Shown here: in pieces, positions 1-9,220 of the stretch
How positions within the stretch are numbered: position 1 is the stretch's first letter
How the letters are laid out: each line of letters begins with the position of its first letter
Source of the DNA: JAPOXR01 sp963662395
Lineage (GTDB): Bacteria; Pseudomonadota; Alphaproteobacteria; Rhodobacterales; Rhodobacteraceae
Length of the DNA stretch: 64,000 nucleotides
NCBI GenBank assembly: GCA_963662395.1
Contig: OY759511.1
Coordinates: 1,364,001 to 1,428,000, forward strand
Direction of reading: 5' to 3'
Position numbers and translations under genes: made by a program
Notes under the pieces: model-generated
The model's database searches: none
What the model was told of the DNA's origin: nothing
The model's input: the letters and a program-made list of their open reading frames with translations, nothing else

Positions 1-7
1 GGTATTC

Positions 8-1090
8 ATGATTTTGGGGAAAAGATTCACTGCGGCCCTGGCAACTGCCACCGCAATTCTTGCACTTGCCGGGTCCGCCCTGCATGCCGAGCCGGTCAAG
101 GTCGGGTTCGTGTATGTCGGGCCAACCGGTGACTTCGGGTGGACCTATGAGCATGACCAGGGAAGGCTGGCGGTCGAGGAAGCGCATGGTGACAAGGTCG
201 AGACAACCTTTATCGAGAATGTTCCGGAAGGAACCGACGCCGAACGGGTTCTCACGCAGATGGCGCTGTCCGGTCACGATTTGATCTTCACGACGTCATT
301 CGGCTACATGGATCCGACCATCAATGTCGCCAAGAAATTTCCCGATGTGCATTTCGAACATGCAACCGGCTACAAGAGGGAGGACAACGTTTCCACCTAC
401 TCGGCCCGCTTCTACGAAGGCCGGGCAGTCATCGGCCATATCGCCGGCAAGATGACCAAGACCAACACCATCGGCTACATCGCGTCATTTCCAATCCCGG
501 AGGTGGTCAGGGGCATCAATGCCGCCTACATCCACGCCAAGCGCGCCAACCCCGATGTCGATTTCAAGATCGTCTGGGTCTTCACCTGGTTCGACCCGGC
601 CAAGGAAGCCGATGCCGCAACCACCCTCATTGAACAGGGTGCCGATGTCATCATGCAGCACACTGACAGCCCGGCAGCCATGACAATCGCCGAAGAGAAA
701 GGCATCTTCGCCTTCGGCCAGGCTTCGGACATGAAGCAGTTCGGGCCGAATGCGCGGCTGTCGTCGATCATCGACAACTGGGCGCCCTATTATGTCGAGC
801 GTGTCGGTGCCGAGATCGACGGCACATGGTCGAGCATTGATGTCTGGCACGGGATCAAGGAAGGCATGGTCGAGATCGGCGAGTTCTCGGACCAGATCCC
901 CGAGGATGTCCAGGCTGCGGCGCAGGCGATCTCGGATTCGATCGTATCCGGCGAGTATCACCCCTTCACCGGCCCGCTGAACCGGCAGGACGGTTCGCCC
1001 TGGCTGGCCGAGAGCGAGACTGCCAGTGATGGCGATCTGCTCGGCATGAACTTCTATGTCGAAGGACTCGAGGGAGCCATCCCGCAATAG
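8..1090 (+). CDS. BMP-family ABC transporter substrate-binding protein
   Basis: Periplasmic solute-binding protein of the BMP (Med/PnrA-like) family, whose characterised members bind purine nucleosides or related small molecules for an ABC importer. The first 27 residues form a signal peptide (positive start, Ala/Leu-rich core, cleavage near ALHA-EP) with no lipobox cysteine. The mature part opens with KVGFVYVGPTGDFGW, the usual BMP start, and continues with the family's alternating Rossmann-like segments such as GHDLIFTTSFGYMD and GADVIMQHTDSP. The length of 360 aa is normal for the family. No cognate permease or ATPase gene follows in the window, so its partners lie upstream or elsewhere. 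The ligand cannot be read from the sequence. Confidence 0.9.
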   Translation: MILGKRFTAALATATAILALAGSALHAEPVKVGFVYVGPTGDFGWTYEHDQGRLAVEEAHGDKVETTFIENVPEGTDAERVLTQMALSGHDLIFTTSFGYMDPTINVAKKFPDVHFEHATGYKREDNVSTYSARFYEGRAVIGHIAGKMTKTNTIGYIASFPIPEVVRGINAAYIHAKRANPDVDFKIVWVFTWFDPAKEADAATTLIEQGADVIMQHTDSPAAMTIAEEKGIFAFGQASDMKQFGPNARLSSIIDNWAPYYVERVGAEIDGTWSSIDVWHGIKEGMVEIGEFSDQIPEDVQAAAQAISDSIVSGEYHPFTGPLNRQDGSPWLAESETASDGDLLGMNFYVEGLEGAIPQ

Positions 1091-1171
1091 ACCGGGCAAC
1101 TCTTGGCATTCCGGCCGCAATCCGGGATGACGATACCGGCTTCCGGCAGTCAGGCGCTGCCGGAAGCCGTT

Positions 1172-1795
1172 TCAGTCACGATCCACCAATCCTGCGCCTG
1201 CGCCGGATTCACGCGACCGCCTGGTCGCGGGAACCAGCGTTTTCGACGCCAACTCCCGCATGATGCTCCAGACCTCGCCATCCAGGAACGCGCCATCCGC
1301 TGATCGCTCCGGCCAAGGCGACGACGAATCGGGGCATGTTCTCTCGACCAGCACGTCGCCCGGCCTGCCATCCATGCCGGCCGGGAGGCGGCACATGGAC
1401 GGGGCCGTTGCTGCCAGCATGCCAGCCTGCAGGAAGCTGAACCCGCCGCCCTGGATGCGGGCGGCAGCGCCACCGAAGCAGATCAGCGCATATGGAGCCT
1501 CGCAGCACCGGAACAGGGCCTGGCTGCAGGCCCCGGCCACCAGGAAATCAAGCGCCGACAGCACAATCGCCGGGTTGGCCCGCGCCACCACCATGCAATC
1601 AGCCTCGCGGCAGACCAGCGGATCCTCCCCGGTCGGCCGCGCCAGGTCAATCACCGGCCCCGCGGCCTGTGACAGGAATTGCGCGGCCCAGACGGCGGCC
1701 CGACCGGTCTCCAGCGCCACTGCGGGCGGCCAGCCCAGCGCCATTGCCGCCTTGGCTGCCGTGACCTCGATCTCGTTGAGCGACAGCCGTATCAT
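1172..1795 (-). CDS. DUF3726 domain-containing protein
   Basis: A 207-aa protein that opens with MIRLSLNEIEVTAAKAAMAL, the conserved start of DUF3726 proteins. No function is established for the family. I see no signal peptide or membrane segment. The start codon overlaps the stop of the 562-aa gene upstream by four bases (ATGA), so the two are translationally coupled. It is the last gene of a three-gene minus-strand operon with that protein and an M19 dipeptidase homologue. The conserved coupling suggests one shared pathway or complex, but nothing in the sequence says which. Confidence 0.75.
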   Translation of the reverse strand: MIRLSLNEIEVTAAKAAMALGWPPAVALETGRAAVWAAQFLSQAAGPVIDLARPTGEDPLVCREADCMVVARANPAIVLSALDFLVAGACSQALFRCCEAPYALICFGGAAARIQGGGFSFLQAGMLAATAPSMCRLPAGMDGRPGDVLVERTCPDSSSPWPERSADGAFLDGEVWSIMRELASKTLVPATRRSRESGAGAGLVDRD

Positions 1796-3480
1796 CCGGC
1801 ACCCAGCACCGGAAAGGCCCAGTCATCGGCCGAGTCATCACCGACGGTGTCGAAGAGCGGCGCACCCTGATACATGGTGATCCTGGTCCAGAGATCCGAT
1901 TTCGGATCAAATTTCGTAGCGCCGAAGAATGCCAGTTTGCTGCGCAACAGATCGATCGGCCGCATCGCCTCGCCGAGCAGGTTGTCCCTGACCTCGGCAT
2001 AGGGGCTGTGTTCGGCGTTCTGGGCCCGGCATGCAGCGGTGCGCAATTCCGGCCTTGCCAGCAGCAACTCGGCCACCAGGCACCCGGGGTCAGACTGCCC
2101 GACGGCACGGCGCAGATGCTGAAACTGCCTGGCAATGTCGAGCGGCAATTCCCGCTCCGAGCCCGGCTCCTGGTACCGGTCGCCCAGCCGTGGCTCCAGC
2201 TTCTCTTCCGACACGTACCAGAACCTCCGGTCGGATTTCGGCTCATCGAAATCATATGCCTCGGCCCAGCGACAATTCCTGTCCAGCACGTCACCAAGCT
2301 CACCAAGCGACATTGCCGGGTCGAGCGCGAATTCCCGGTCGCTCGACATGGTCTCGCCCAGGCGGTCCACCCGGTCTCCATGCGGCTCGATCACCGCCGA
2401 CACCATGAGTTCCTGGCATTCCAGCGAATATTCGCCAGCCCTCCGAATGACCGCGTCCCAGGGAAACTCGCTGCCGAGTGCGTCCGGAATTCCACCCCCT
2501 GCCAACTCCCGGAGTTCGCTCTCCAGCAACCGGTTGCGGTCCGCCTGCTGCCGGTCACCGACTTCCAGCTCGGCGACATGCTCCCGTGCCCGATGGATCA
2601 GCGCCAGGAACCGGTCGACTGCCTGGTCATCCGGCACGGCCAGTGACCTGACCATGGCAAGAGCGGCCTCCCGTGCCGTCATCCAGTTGTCGATCAGGGT
2701 CGGGTGGGTAACCAGGAATGGCGCCATCCCCAGCCCGGTTGCATTGCCGATGCCGAGCGAGCGCCGCCCCGCCACGGTCAGCTTCTGCCAGCCCCCGGGA
2801 TTCCTGGCGGCGGCAACATGTTCGACCAGGTCGTGGGAATATCCGCGGATCAGCCAGACGGTCAGCAATTCGGCCTGGAACGGCGCAGCCAGCGCCAGCC
2901 GGTCGGCAATGCGGTCCCGGTCAGCCAAGCCGAACTTGCCATTGCCGTAGACGGCAGTCGTTCGCATCAGGTAGCCGACCCGCCTTGTCATCGCCGGATC
3001 CGGCTGCCTGCCGTCGGCAAGTCGGTTGACGACATGTTCGAACATCCGCATGCTCTTGTTGGCTCGACTGATCACCAGTTCCGTCGGCCTGAAACGCCCG
3101 GCCTCCTGCCGGGCGACATTCGCTTCCAGCCTTTCCAGATCTTCGCCGTCGACCGTGCCGTCACAGAGCACGAAGGTCGCATCCCAGGCCTCGGCAATGA
3201 CCCGGTCCGTGCGCCGGCTGTCTTCAAGGGGCGAGGAAAACGCGCAGAAGCTGTAGCGGAAACCATTCATCTCCAGCGTGTAGACGACCCTTCCATACCC
3301 CTCCGGGCTCAACTCCCAGACCTCCCGGGCGACCTTCACCCGGGAGCGGTGCAGGCGCCGGACCAGCTGGCGCATGAAACTCAGCCTGGTCGGATGTGCA
3401 GCGCCCATCCGGTCGAGCCGCATCACGATTTCGGGCGGACGCATCCTGATCCTTGACGGAGTGTAATTCGGCCCGATCAC
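1792..3480 (-). CDS. Conserved protein of unknown function, 562 aa
   Basis: A long open frame with good coding character (Arg/Leu-rich, alphaproteobacterial codon bias) that I do not recognise as a named domain. It has no signal peptide or transmembrane stretch and looks cytosolic. Features include an ENVxRLEA-like helical region near residue 120, several WExxP/WYVSEEK-type aromatic patches in the C-terminal half, and an acidic C-terminus. Its start overlaps the stop of the M19 dipeptidase gene by four bases, and its stop overlaps the start of the DUF3726 gene by four bases. It is therefore the middle gene of a tightly coupled operon. It is clearly a real gene because of this spacing on both sides. 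Confidence 0.7.
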   Translation of the reverse strand: MIGPNYTPSRIRMRPPEIVMRLDRMGAAHPTRLSFMRQLVRRLHRSRVKVAREVWELSPEGYGRVVYTLEMNGFRYSFCAFSSPLEDSRRTDRVIAEAWDATFVLCDGTVDGEDLERLEANVARQEAGRFRPTELVISRANKSMRMFEHVVNRLADGRQPDPAMTRRVGYLMRTTAVYGNGKFGLADRDRIADRLALAAPFQAELLTVWLIRGYSHDLVEHVAAARNPGGWQKLTVAGRRSLGIGNATGLGMAPFLVTHPTLIDNWMTAREAALAMVRSLAVPDDQAVDRFLALIHRAREHVAELEVGDRQQADRNRLLESELRELAGGGIPDALGSEFPWDAVIRRAGEYSLECQELMVSAVIEPHGDRVDRLGETMSSDREFALDPAMSLGELGDVLDRNCRWAEAYDFDEPKSDRRFWYVSEEKLEPRLGDRYQEPGSERELPLDIARQFQHLRRAVGQSDPGCLVAELLLARPELRTAACRAQNAEHSPYAEVRDNLLGEAMRPIDLLRSKLAFFGATKFDPKSDLWTRITMYQGAPLFDTVGDDSADDWAFPVLGAG

Positions 3481-4520
3481 ACCGCACCGGCCGATGGCTG
3501 ACAGGCGGCATCAATGAAACGCAGCCAGTTGCCGCCCATGATGGCATCGATCTCGGGAGCGCTGAAGCCTGTACGGCCCAGCCCGGTCCGGATACGATGA
3601 AAATCCCGGTTGTCCCGGAACCATTCGGGCTGCGGAGGGAATCCCACCTCGTCGCCGTCATCGGTGCCGACTGGCCGCATCCAGCGACCGCGGCGCATCC
3701 AGCCAAGCTGCGAAGGCGGCCTCCCCTGGCACAGATCCGAGCCGATCCCAAGGCAGTCGACACCGTGTTTTTCGGCAGTCCTGGCCACCATTCGGCAGAA
3801 TTCCCCGATACTGCAATCCGGGCCGCCCTTGAGATGAATCGGGTATATCGAGAACCCGAGCATGCCGCCGGTCTGGGCCAGGGCGGATATCACTGCATCC
3901 GACTTGTTGCGCTTCGTGGCGTGCCAACCCTCGGGATTGGCATGGGTCACCGCAACCGGTCGCCGGGACTGCTCGATCGCCTCCAGGGTCGATCGCTCGC
4001 CCGAATGGCTCATGTCGATGACCATCCCCAGTCGATTCATCTCGGCAATCACCTCGCGGCCCATCCTGGTGACCCCGATATCGTCCGACTCCATGTAGCC
4101 GGAAGCCAGCAGTGACTGGTTGTTGTAGGTCAGTTGCATGAAGCGAATGCCGAGATGGAAGAATGCGTCGACCAGCCCGAGGTCGTCGCCGATCGGCGAC
4201 GGGTTCTGGAAACCCGTGAACACCGCGGTCCGCCCCGATCGCCTGGCCTCCATGATGTCGGCAGAGGCCCGACCGGGCATGACCAGGTCCGCATGTGCCT
4301 CGAACAGGCGACTCCACTCCTGGATTCCCGCGACCGCGTCGGTGAAGCTGCCATGGTAGGCAACCGTGGCATGGATCGCGTCAACCCCACCCTCGCGCAG
4401 CTGGGAAAAGACTTCCCGCGACCATTGGCAATACTGCAGGCAGTCGATCAGGTATGGTCCGCCGCCCGCCGAGCCGGCACCCGGAGTCTCGTCAACCTGG
4501 TCAGGTCCGTTTCCATCCAT
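3477..4520 (-). CDS. Membrane dipeptidase (peptidase M19) family protein
   Basis: Homologue of renal/membrane dipeptidases, TIM-barrel enzymes that hydrolyse dipeptides with a two-metal centre. Family-like segments are the IRFMQLTYNNQSLLASGY strand, VIDMSHSGERST (metal-type His) and VAVTHANPEGWHA (second His), followed by a GIGSD loop and a C-terminal IMGGNWLRF motif. The usual N-terminal HxD metal pair is not evident: the matching segment reads LIDCLQYCQWS. This may be a subfamily with altered metal binding. I chose the ATG at 4520, preceded by a GGGGCG ribosome site, over the upstream one at 4595, giving 347 aa. It is the first gene of the coupled operon with the 562-aa and DUF3726 genes. 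An IS5 copy lies about 360 bp upstream and may have separated the operon from its promoter. Confidence 0.8.
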   Translation of the reverse strand: MDGNGPDQVDETPGAGSAGGGPYLIDCLQYCQWSREVFSQLREGGVDAIHATVAYHGSFTDAVAGIQEWSRLFEAHADLVMPGRASADIMEARRSGRTAVFTGFQNPSPIGDDLGLVDAFFHLGIRFMQLTYNNQSLLASGYMESDDIGVTRMGREVIAEMNRLGMVIDMSHSGERSTLEAIEQSRRPVAVTHANPEGWHATKRNKSDAVISALAQTGGMLGFSIYPIHLKGGPDCSIGEFCRMVARTAEKHGVDCLGIGSDLCQGRPPSQLGWMRRGRWMRPVGTDDGDEVGFPPQPEWFRDNRDFHRIRTGLGRTGFSAPEIDAIMGGNWLRFIDAACQPSAGAV

Positions 4521-4885
4521 GCAACGACGCCCCGGCAATTCACGACCCGAGGCAGGCATAGTGCATCTTCCGCCTCGCCGCCAGCCTGCTGACACGCTCG
4601 ACCTCGCATCCCGACAGGCGGTCGCACGAGCAAATGACTTCGCGAGCAGCTTGCCGGGGCATCGCCCTGCATGTCGGCAATCTGCAGCGACTTTCCGCCG
4701 GACAGGGAGTTTCCTGGAAGGAACCTTCCCGGCTCGTGGCTGATCCGCCGGGGAAATATTGCCGGATTCTGCATGGCCTCCCCGCCTATGCCCAATAGAG
4801 TGACGTCAATATCCGGATTCTTGGTCGATTCCATTCTCGCGGTGATCCGACGTTCGGAATTTTCGCGGATCGCCGCGGCAGGTTA

Positions 4886-5756
4886 GGGCCTGTTGACAAT
4901 CATGTCGCCGCAACCACGCCACTGACGAGATGAATCGCCGCCGCGAAGCTCTCGTCGGTCTTGTCGTAGCGGGTGGCGATCGACCGGAACTCCCTGATCC
5001 TTGCGAAGAAATTCTCGATCTGGTGCCGCCACCTGTACATCTCCCGGTCATGATGCCGGAGTATTGTCCGGTTCCGTCTCGGGGGAATCACCGCCATTGC
5101 CCCGCTATCCTCGATCTCCTCGATCAGCCAGCCGGCATCGAATGCCTTGTCGCCGATCAGGGCGCCGAAGGAAAGATCCCCGAGAAGCTCCGGCACGCCG
5201 GCAAGGTCATGCGCCTGTCCGGGAAGGATGACGAAGCGCACGAGACAGCCAAGGGCGTCCACCACCGCCACGATCCTGCTGGTCAGGCCGCCCCGGGAGC
5301 GTCCGATACCCTGCCTCGAGGTCCCCCTTTTGCACCTGCAGCCTTCTGGTGTGCCTGCACGATGGTGCCGTCCACGAAGATGTATTCGAGGTCGAACTCA
5401 TCGGACAACTCGCCCGCTACAGTCTCGAAAATTCCTGCAAGCGCCCATCTGCGGAAGCGCTTGAAGACGCTGTTCCAGTTGCCGAAATGCTCCGGAAGGT
5501 CACGCCATGGCGATCCGGTGCGGATCCGCCAGAGCACCGCCTCGAGAAACAACCGGTTGTCTGCCGCGGTGACACCGGGATCGGTTTCCTTTCCGGGCAA
5601 TATGTGCTCGATCCGCGCCCACATGGCGTCGGTCAGCACCGTTCTGTCTGTATTCATCTGTCCTTTGCCTCGACTGCTCGTGCCGCCGTTCCGGCGTGCG
5701 TTACGAGGAAAATGGCATCGGACCGACTGAAATGCAACCCGATTGTCAACAGGCCC
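4886..5756 (-). mobile_element. IS5-family (IS427-like) insertion sequence, copy 1
   Basis: A complete 871-bp element bounded by perfect inverted repeats: GGGCCTGTTGACAAT at the left and its reverse complement at the right, each flanked by TA, as expected for a TA target duplication. The transposase lies on the minus strand in two overlapping frames. A second copy at 21050-21920 has the same length and orientation and is nearly identical. The right end supplies the stop codon of the VOC gene next door, so the element inserted at the 3' end of that gene. Confidence 0.93.
4900..5657 (-). CDS. IS5-family transposase, made by -1 frameshift (orfA/orfB)
   Basis: orfA (5657 to 5283) begins MNTDRTVLTDAMWARIE and carries the N-terminal IS5 domain ending in the first catalytic Asp segment, EYIFVDGTIVQAH. 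orfB continues in the -1 frame to 4900 and holds the second Asp (LIGDKAFDA) and the catalytic Glu region, RHQIENFFARIREFR. The switch is possible at the slippery run A4G5 at 5323-5333 (minus strand GCA AAA GGG GGA). After slippage the reading becomes QGIGRSRGGLTSRIV, the normal IS5 sequence. All DDE segments are present, so the enzyme may be active. Near-identity with copy 2 supports recent movement. Confidence 0.9.
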
Positions 5757-6178
5757 TAGCACGGCGAAAAAACTCTGTCGCGGCTCAGAACCGCATCGAA
5801 TTCCAGTACGTTCCCGGCCGGATCGCGCAGCATCATGATCCAGTTTTCATTCTCGGTGCCGCCGTCCCGCAGCGTTGGCGGGATCATGAATTCCTGCCCG
5901 CGCCCCTGCAGTCGGTCGGTAAGTGCCAGAAAGTCGGACCGTGACAAGATGGTCCCGAAATGCCGCATGTCTGGGTCGTCGTCGTGGACCGGCTCGTTCG
6001 TAGAACGGCTGCGATCGATGTAAGCTGTTGCTTTGTGGCCAAAGACTTCCAGGATGATCCAGTCCTCGGAGCTTATCCCGGGCGCGCTGCCTAGCGGGTC
6101 GGTATAGAATACCCTTGCCGCAGCCAGGTCGGTGACCGTGAACGCGAGATGGAAGATTGAAGCAGGCCGGTTGGACAT
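5756..6178 (-). CDS. VOC (glyoxalase/dioxygenase) family protein
   Basis: A single vicinal-oxygen-chelate domain of 140 aa. It opens with the paired beta-alpha start IFHLAFTVTDLAAARVFYTD and ends with IMMLRDPAGNVLEFDAV, which carries the usual C-terminal metal-binding Glu. VOC members include dioxygenases, isomerases and lyases acting on small organic acids, and the substrate cannot be read here. The last codons reach the IS5 element: its end supplies the TAG stop, so a few native C-terminal residues may be lost. The main fold looks complete. It lies just downstream of the epimerase and SDR genes on the same strand and may belong to their operon. Confidence 0.8.
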   Translation of the reverse strand: MSNRPASIFHLAFTVTDLAAARVFYTDPLGSAPGISSEDWIILEVFGHKATAYIDRSRSTNEPVHDDDPDMRHFGTILSRSDFLALTDRLQGRGQEFMIPPTLRDGGTENENWIMMLRDPAGNVLEFDAVLSRDRVFSPC

Positions 6179-6213
6179 GGCTCAAGCGTCCAATTTGATT
6201 ACCGGAACCAGGC

Positions 6214-7245
6214 TCACGGCGTTTCCCCGAAATCCCGGACGAACGTCGCGTAATCGGCCAGAGCCGTTGCTAGCGGACGTGGCGTCCAGCCCGTTTCGGC
6301 GGCCAACCGAGAGATGTCATAGGCACCCCAGCGTCCGCCGATGAAGGTCGGGTCCATCACGATGTCGCACTCTGACTGGTCTGCAAATTCCCAAGTCAGG
6401 CCAGGCAGAATGTCCCGGACATTTTCCAGGAGTTCCTCAAGCGTCACTGCCTCGCCCTGCGCCACGTTGTACACGGAATGTGCGAATGCCCCGTCCTTTT
6501 CCAGAAGCGTGATCAATCCGCGTGCGACATCCTGCGAATGGATGTGGTCGCCGATCCCTGAAGAGGCATTGATGCGGACGGGTTTTCCTGCAAGCGCGTG
6601 GTGGATCGCGACGTAGGGCGGGCAATGATAGGCCCGGCTGGGCCGCCACCGGTCCATCGGGCCGTAGACACCGGACAGCCGGCACGACGCCACCTTGAAG
6701 CCGAAAGTGTGGCCATAGTGCTTGGCGGTCATCTCGCTGGCAAGTTTGGTGATGCCGTAGAATTCCGGTGGATCGACCCATCCTTCTTCCGGCATGGGCC
6801 CCGGTGGTTCGGGGCCATAGTCGTTATATACGGCGCCGGAACTGAGATTGAGAAAGCACTTGAGCCCAGCTATCTGTCGCGCCAGTTCAAGCAGGCGCAC
6901 CGTACCCATGATATTCACTTCGAGAACGGTCGCAGGGGCGTCAGTCTCGGGGTTTGCGACTTTTGTGCCATCTGGCAACTCTGACGCGAATAACGTGACC
7001 GTTGCAGCATGGACGATGCGGTCGATGTCCTCGGTCTCGGCAATCTGGTCGAGCAATGCAGTATCCAGCACACTTCCCTGAACGTAACTCAGCCTGTCAG
7101 CAACAGACGCGAAGAACCTGTCGAGCGGGGCGTCCCTGGGTCCGGCATCCAGCACCACGACGCGTTCGCCGGGATGTTTCTGCAACCACAAAAGCGCGAG
7201 GCTGCTCATCACGAACCCCCCGCCGCCGGTTATGAGAAGTGTCAT
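6214..7245 (-). CDS. NAD(P)-dependent epimerase/dehydratase (extended SDR)
   Basis: Extended short-chain dehydrogenase acting on a sugar or other polyol-like substrate with bound NAD(P). It begins MTLLITGGGGFVMSSLALL, where the usual GxxGxxG nucleotide loop is slightly altered (GGGGFVMS). It has an NLSSGAVYNDY segment and the YGITKLASE motif with the catalytic Tyr and Lys, then a GVYGPMDRWRPS loop typical of nucleotide-sugar epimerases. The start at 7245 is preceded by AAGGACGTGTC, a good ribosome site. The start overlaps the end of the SDR gene upstream on the same strand. Substrate unknown. Confidence 0.85.
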   Translation of the reverse strand: MTLLITGGGGFVMSSLALLWLQKHPGERVVVLDAGPRDAPLDRFFASVADRLSYVQGSVLDTALLDQIAETEDIDRIVHAATVTLFASELPDGTKVANPETDAPATVLEVNIMGTVRLLELARQIAGLKCFLNLSSGAVYNDYGPEPPGPMPEEGWVDPPEFYGITKLASEMTAKHYGHTFGFKVASCRLSGVYGPMDRWRPSRAYHCPPYVAIHHALAGKPVRINASSGIGDHIHSQDVARGLITLLEKDGAFAHSVYNVAQGEAVTLEELLENVRDILPGLTWEFADQSECDIVMDPTFIGGRWGAYDISRLAAETGWTPRPLATALADYATFVRDFGETP

Positions 7246-7267
7246 GACACGTCCTTTCGCAAAGCCG

Positions 7268-8041
7268 TCAACTTGCGGACCATCCCCCATCCACCATCAG
7301 ATTTACACCGGAAATGAAACTGCAGTCGTCGCTTGCCAGAAACAGCGCCGCCTTCGCCACGTCGTCGGGACGCCCGAGGCGCGGGTATGGGGTGCGCCGG
7401 CGCGCCTCCTCCAACCCTTTGGGTTCGGTTGAGACACCGGGTTTGCCGGTGATGATGCGTCCGGGAGCAACCGCGTTGCAAATGATATGGTCGCGCCCGT
7501 AGTCCGTTGCGATTTGCCGCGTCAGGTAGACGCTGGATGCCTTGCCTGCTCCATAGGCGACATCGTTGGGCGCCCCGATCATGCCGTGCTGAGAGGTGAT
7601 GTTGACAATGCGCCCCCGGGCGTCGCCGCGCACCGGTTGGACTAGCATCTGCTGAACCGCGCGCTTGCAGCACATGAAGTAGCCGTCGGAATTCACTGCC
7701 ATCACTTCGCGCCATTGGTCGTTTGTAGTGTCGGCGAGCGGCGTCGTGGTCCAATGCGCAGCGTTGTTCACCAAAATATCAAGGCATCCCCATTCCTCGA
7801 CCACGCGCGTGACCATCGCATCGATGTCTTGCCATTTCGATATGTCGCAATGCATGGCAATTGCACGCCCGCCTGCATTTCGGATCATGGTCTCTGTCGG
7901 GTCGCCGCCCTCTTTCGGCGTCTCGCGAATATCGGCGACGAGCACGCTGGCGCCTTGGCTTGCAAACAAAAGAGCGATCTCGCGCCCGATTCCAGAGGCG
8001 GCACCGGTCACAATCGCAGTGCGACCTTCAAGTCGTTTCAA
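7268..8041 (-). CDS. SDR-family oxidoreductase
   Basis: Classical short-chain dehydrogenase of 257 aa, a soluble NAD(P)-dependent enzyme. The cofactor loop is TGAASGIG near residue 13, the NNAA motif follows near 95, the catalytic Ser is in IVNITSQHG, the Tyr-Lys pair is YGAGK, and the C-terminal strand is SGVNLMVDGGW. The start is a TTG with a purine-rich GGGGCGGGA ribosome site. It lies 17 bp downstream of the regulator remnant and is followed closely by the epimerase, so the three were probably one transcription unit. It may act on an alcohol or keto intermediate of the surrounding catabolic island. Confidence 0.88.
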   Translation of the reverse strand: MKRLEGRTAIVTGAASGIGREIALLFASQGASVLVADIRETPKEGGDPTETMIRNAGGRAIAMHCDISKWQDIDAMVTRVVEEWGCLDILVNNAAHWTTTPLADTTNDQWREVMAVNSDGYFMCCKRAVQQMLVQPVRGDARGRIVNITSQHGMIGAPNDVAYGAGKASSVYLTRQIATDYGRDHIICNAVAPGRIITGKPGVSTEPKGLEEARRRTPYPRLGRPDDVAKAALFLASDDCSFISGVNLMVDGGWSAS

Positions 8042-8058
8042 AATCCCGCCCCAGTTTC

Positions 8059-9076
8059 TTATGCAAAATCATCTGCTTTGTCTGTTTGTAGCTTAGAAAT
8101 GCCTGACCGGCGATGGTGTGCCCGATGCGTCGGATACTTGACGGAATTCGACTGGCCCCACCGACTCGCGCGCCGCCGGATACTGGGCAACTCTTCGTAT
8201 GCGTCGCTGTATCGCCGGGTAAAGTGAGAGGCACTTCGAAAACCGCAGCGAATTGCAACTTCGACAATCGGAAGATCGGTTTTCGCCAGAAAGCTGTGCG
8301 CCGTGTCCAGGCGGATGCGCATGTAATATTGCGTTGGTGAGACGGAAAAGAACCGTGCGAACAATCGCCCCAGGTGGCGGACACGTGCGCCGGTGCGCTT
8401 GCCGATTTCGGTAATGGAGATCGGTGTTTCAATGTTGGCCTCCATCAATTCCACAGCGCGGGTCAGTTGCCGATTGACCACGCCGGTTCGGGCCACAAGC
8501 GACCCGAGAGTGGGTTCGCCGTCACCGCGTTTTGACGGATAAATCAGCGCATCAGCCACATTGAAGGCATACTGGCTGCTGCTAAACCGTTCAATCAGAT
8601 GTAGCATCATGCCCAGGGTGGATATGCCGCCAGCGCAGGTGATCAACCGCCCGTCCACGCAAAAGATATTTCCTGTCACAATGGCGCGGTGGAAGTTCTC
8701 CTGCATCGCTTGGACGCTGGCCCAGTGTCCAGCGCAGCGGCGATCGTCGAGCAATCCGGCATGCGCCAAAAGGCATCGAGCCGCTGGAGATCCCGCCCAC
8801 AATTGCACCGCCGCGATAAATCCGTCGAAGCCATCGCAGCACCTGCGGTTCACTGAAGCGAAAGCTGGCGTCCCCCAAACAGACCAGCAGCACGTCGAGC
8901 GCGGGCCTTTGATCGATGCGGATTGTGTTCTCGGCGGGAAAATTGCAGCTGGAAATCACTGGTTCGTCGTCGAATGTCAGCGAAACATGCGTGAACAACT
9001 GTTTCCCGGCAATGCCATTTGCGACCCTTAGCCGGAACTTCCAGCTGAAAACCTCCCGCCAGTCTCCCGCAAGCTA
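8059..9076 (-). pseudogene. GlxA-family AraC regulator, frameshifted and 5'-truncated
   Basis: Remains of a transcriptional activator with an N-terminal DJ-1/PfpI-like domain and a C-terminal AraC helix-turn-helix. The N-terminal part reads RVANGIAGKQLFTHVSL to GGAIVGGISSGS in one frame (about 9050 to 8770). The match then continues in another frame with AHAGLLDDRRCAGHWASVQ, through GGISTLGMMLHLIE, to the HTH segment (ETPISITEIGKRTGARVRHLGRLF and VEVAIRCGFRSASHFTRRY). About 40 expected N-terminal residues are missing: the frame closes at a stop near 9074, where IS1634-side sequence begins. It was probably the local activator of the catabolic genes on either side, and is now dead. Confidence 0.8.
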
Positions 9077-9220
9077 CTGAAAAGGCTTGGCTATCCAGGG
9101 CAGGTGCAGGAATCCGGCCTGGATGTCTGTTGCCATGTATTGGTGCATGTTTTGTGTTGACAGTTGTTTTGTAATCGATATTTTGTATTATGGTATTGTT
9201 GCCATGTAGTTAGCGGAGAT

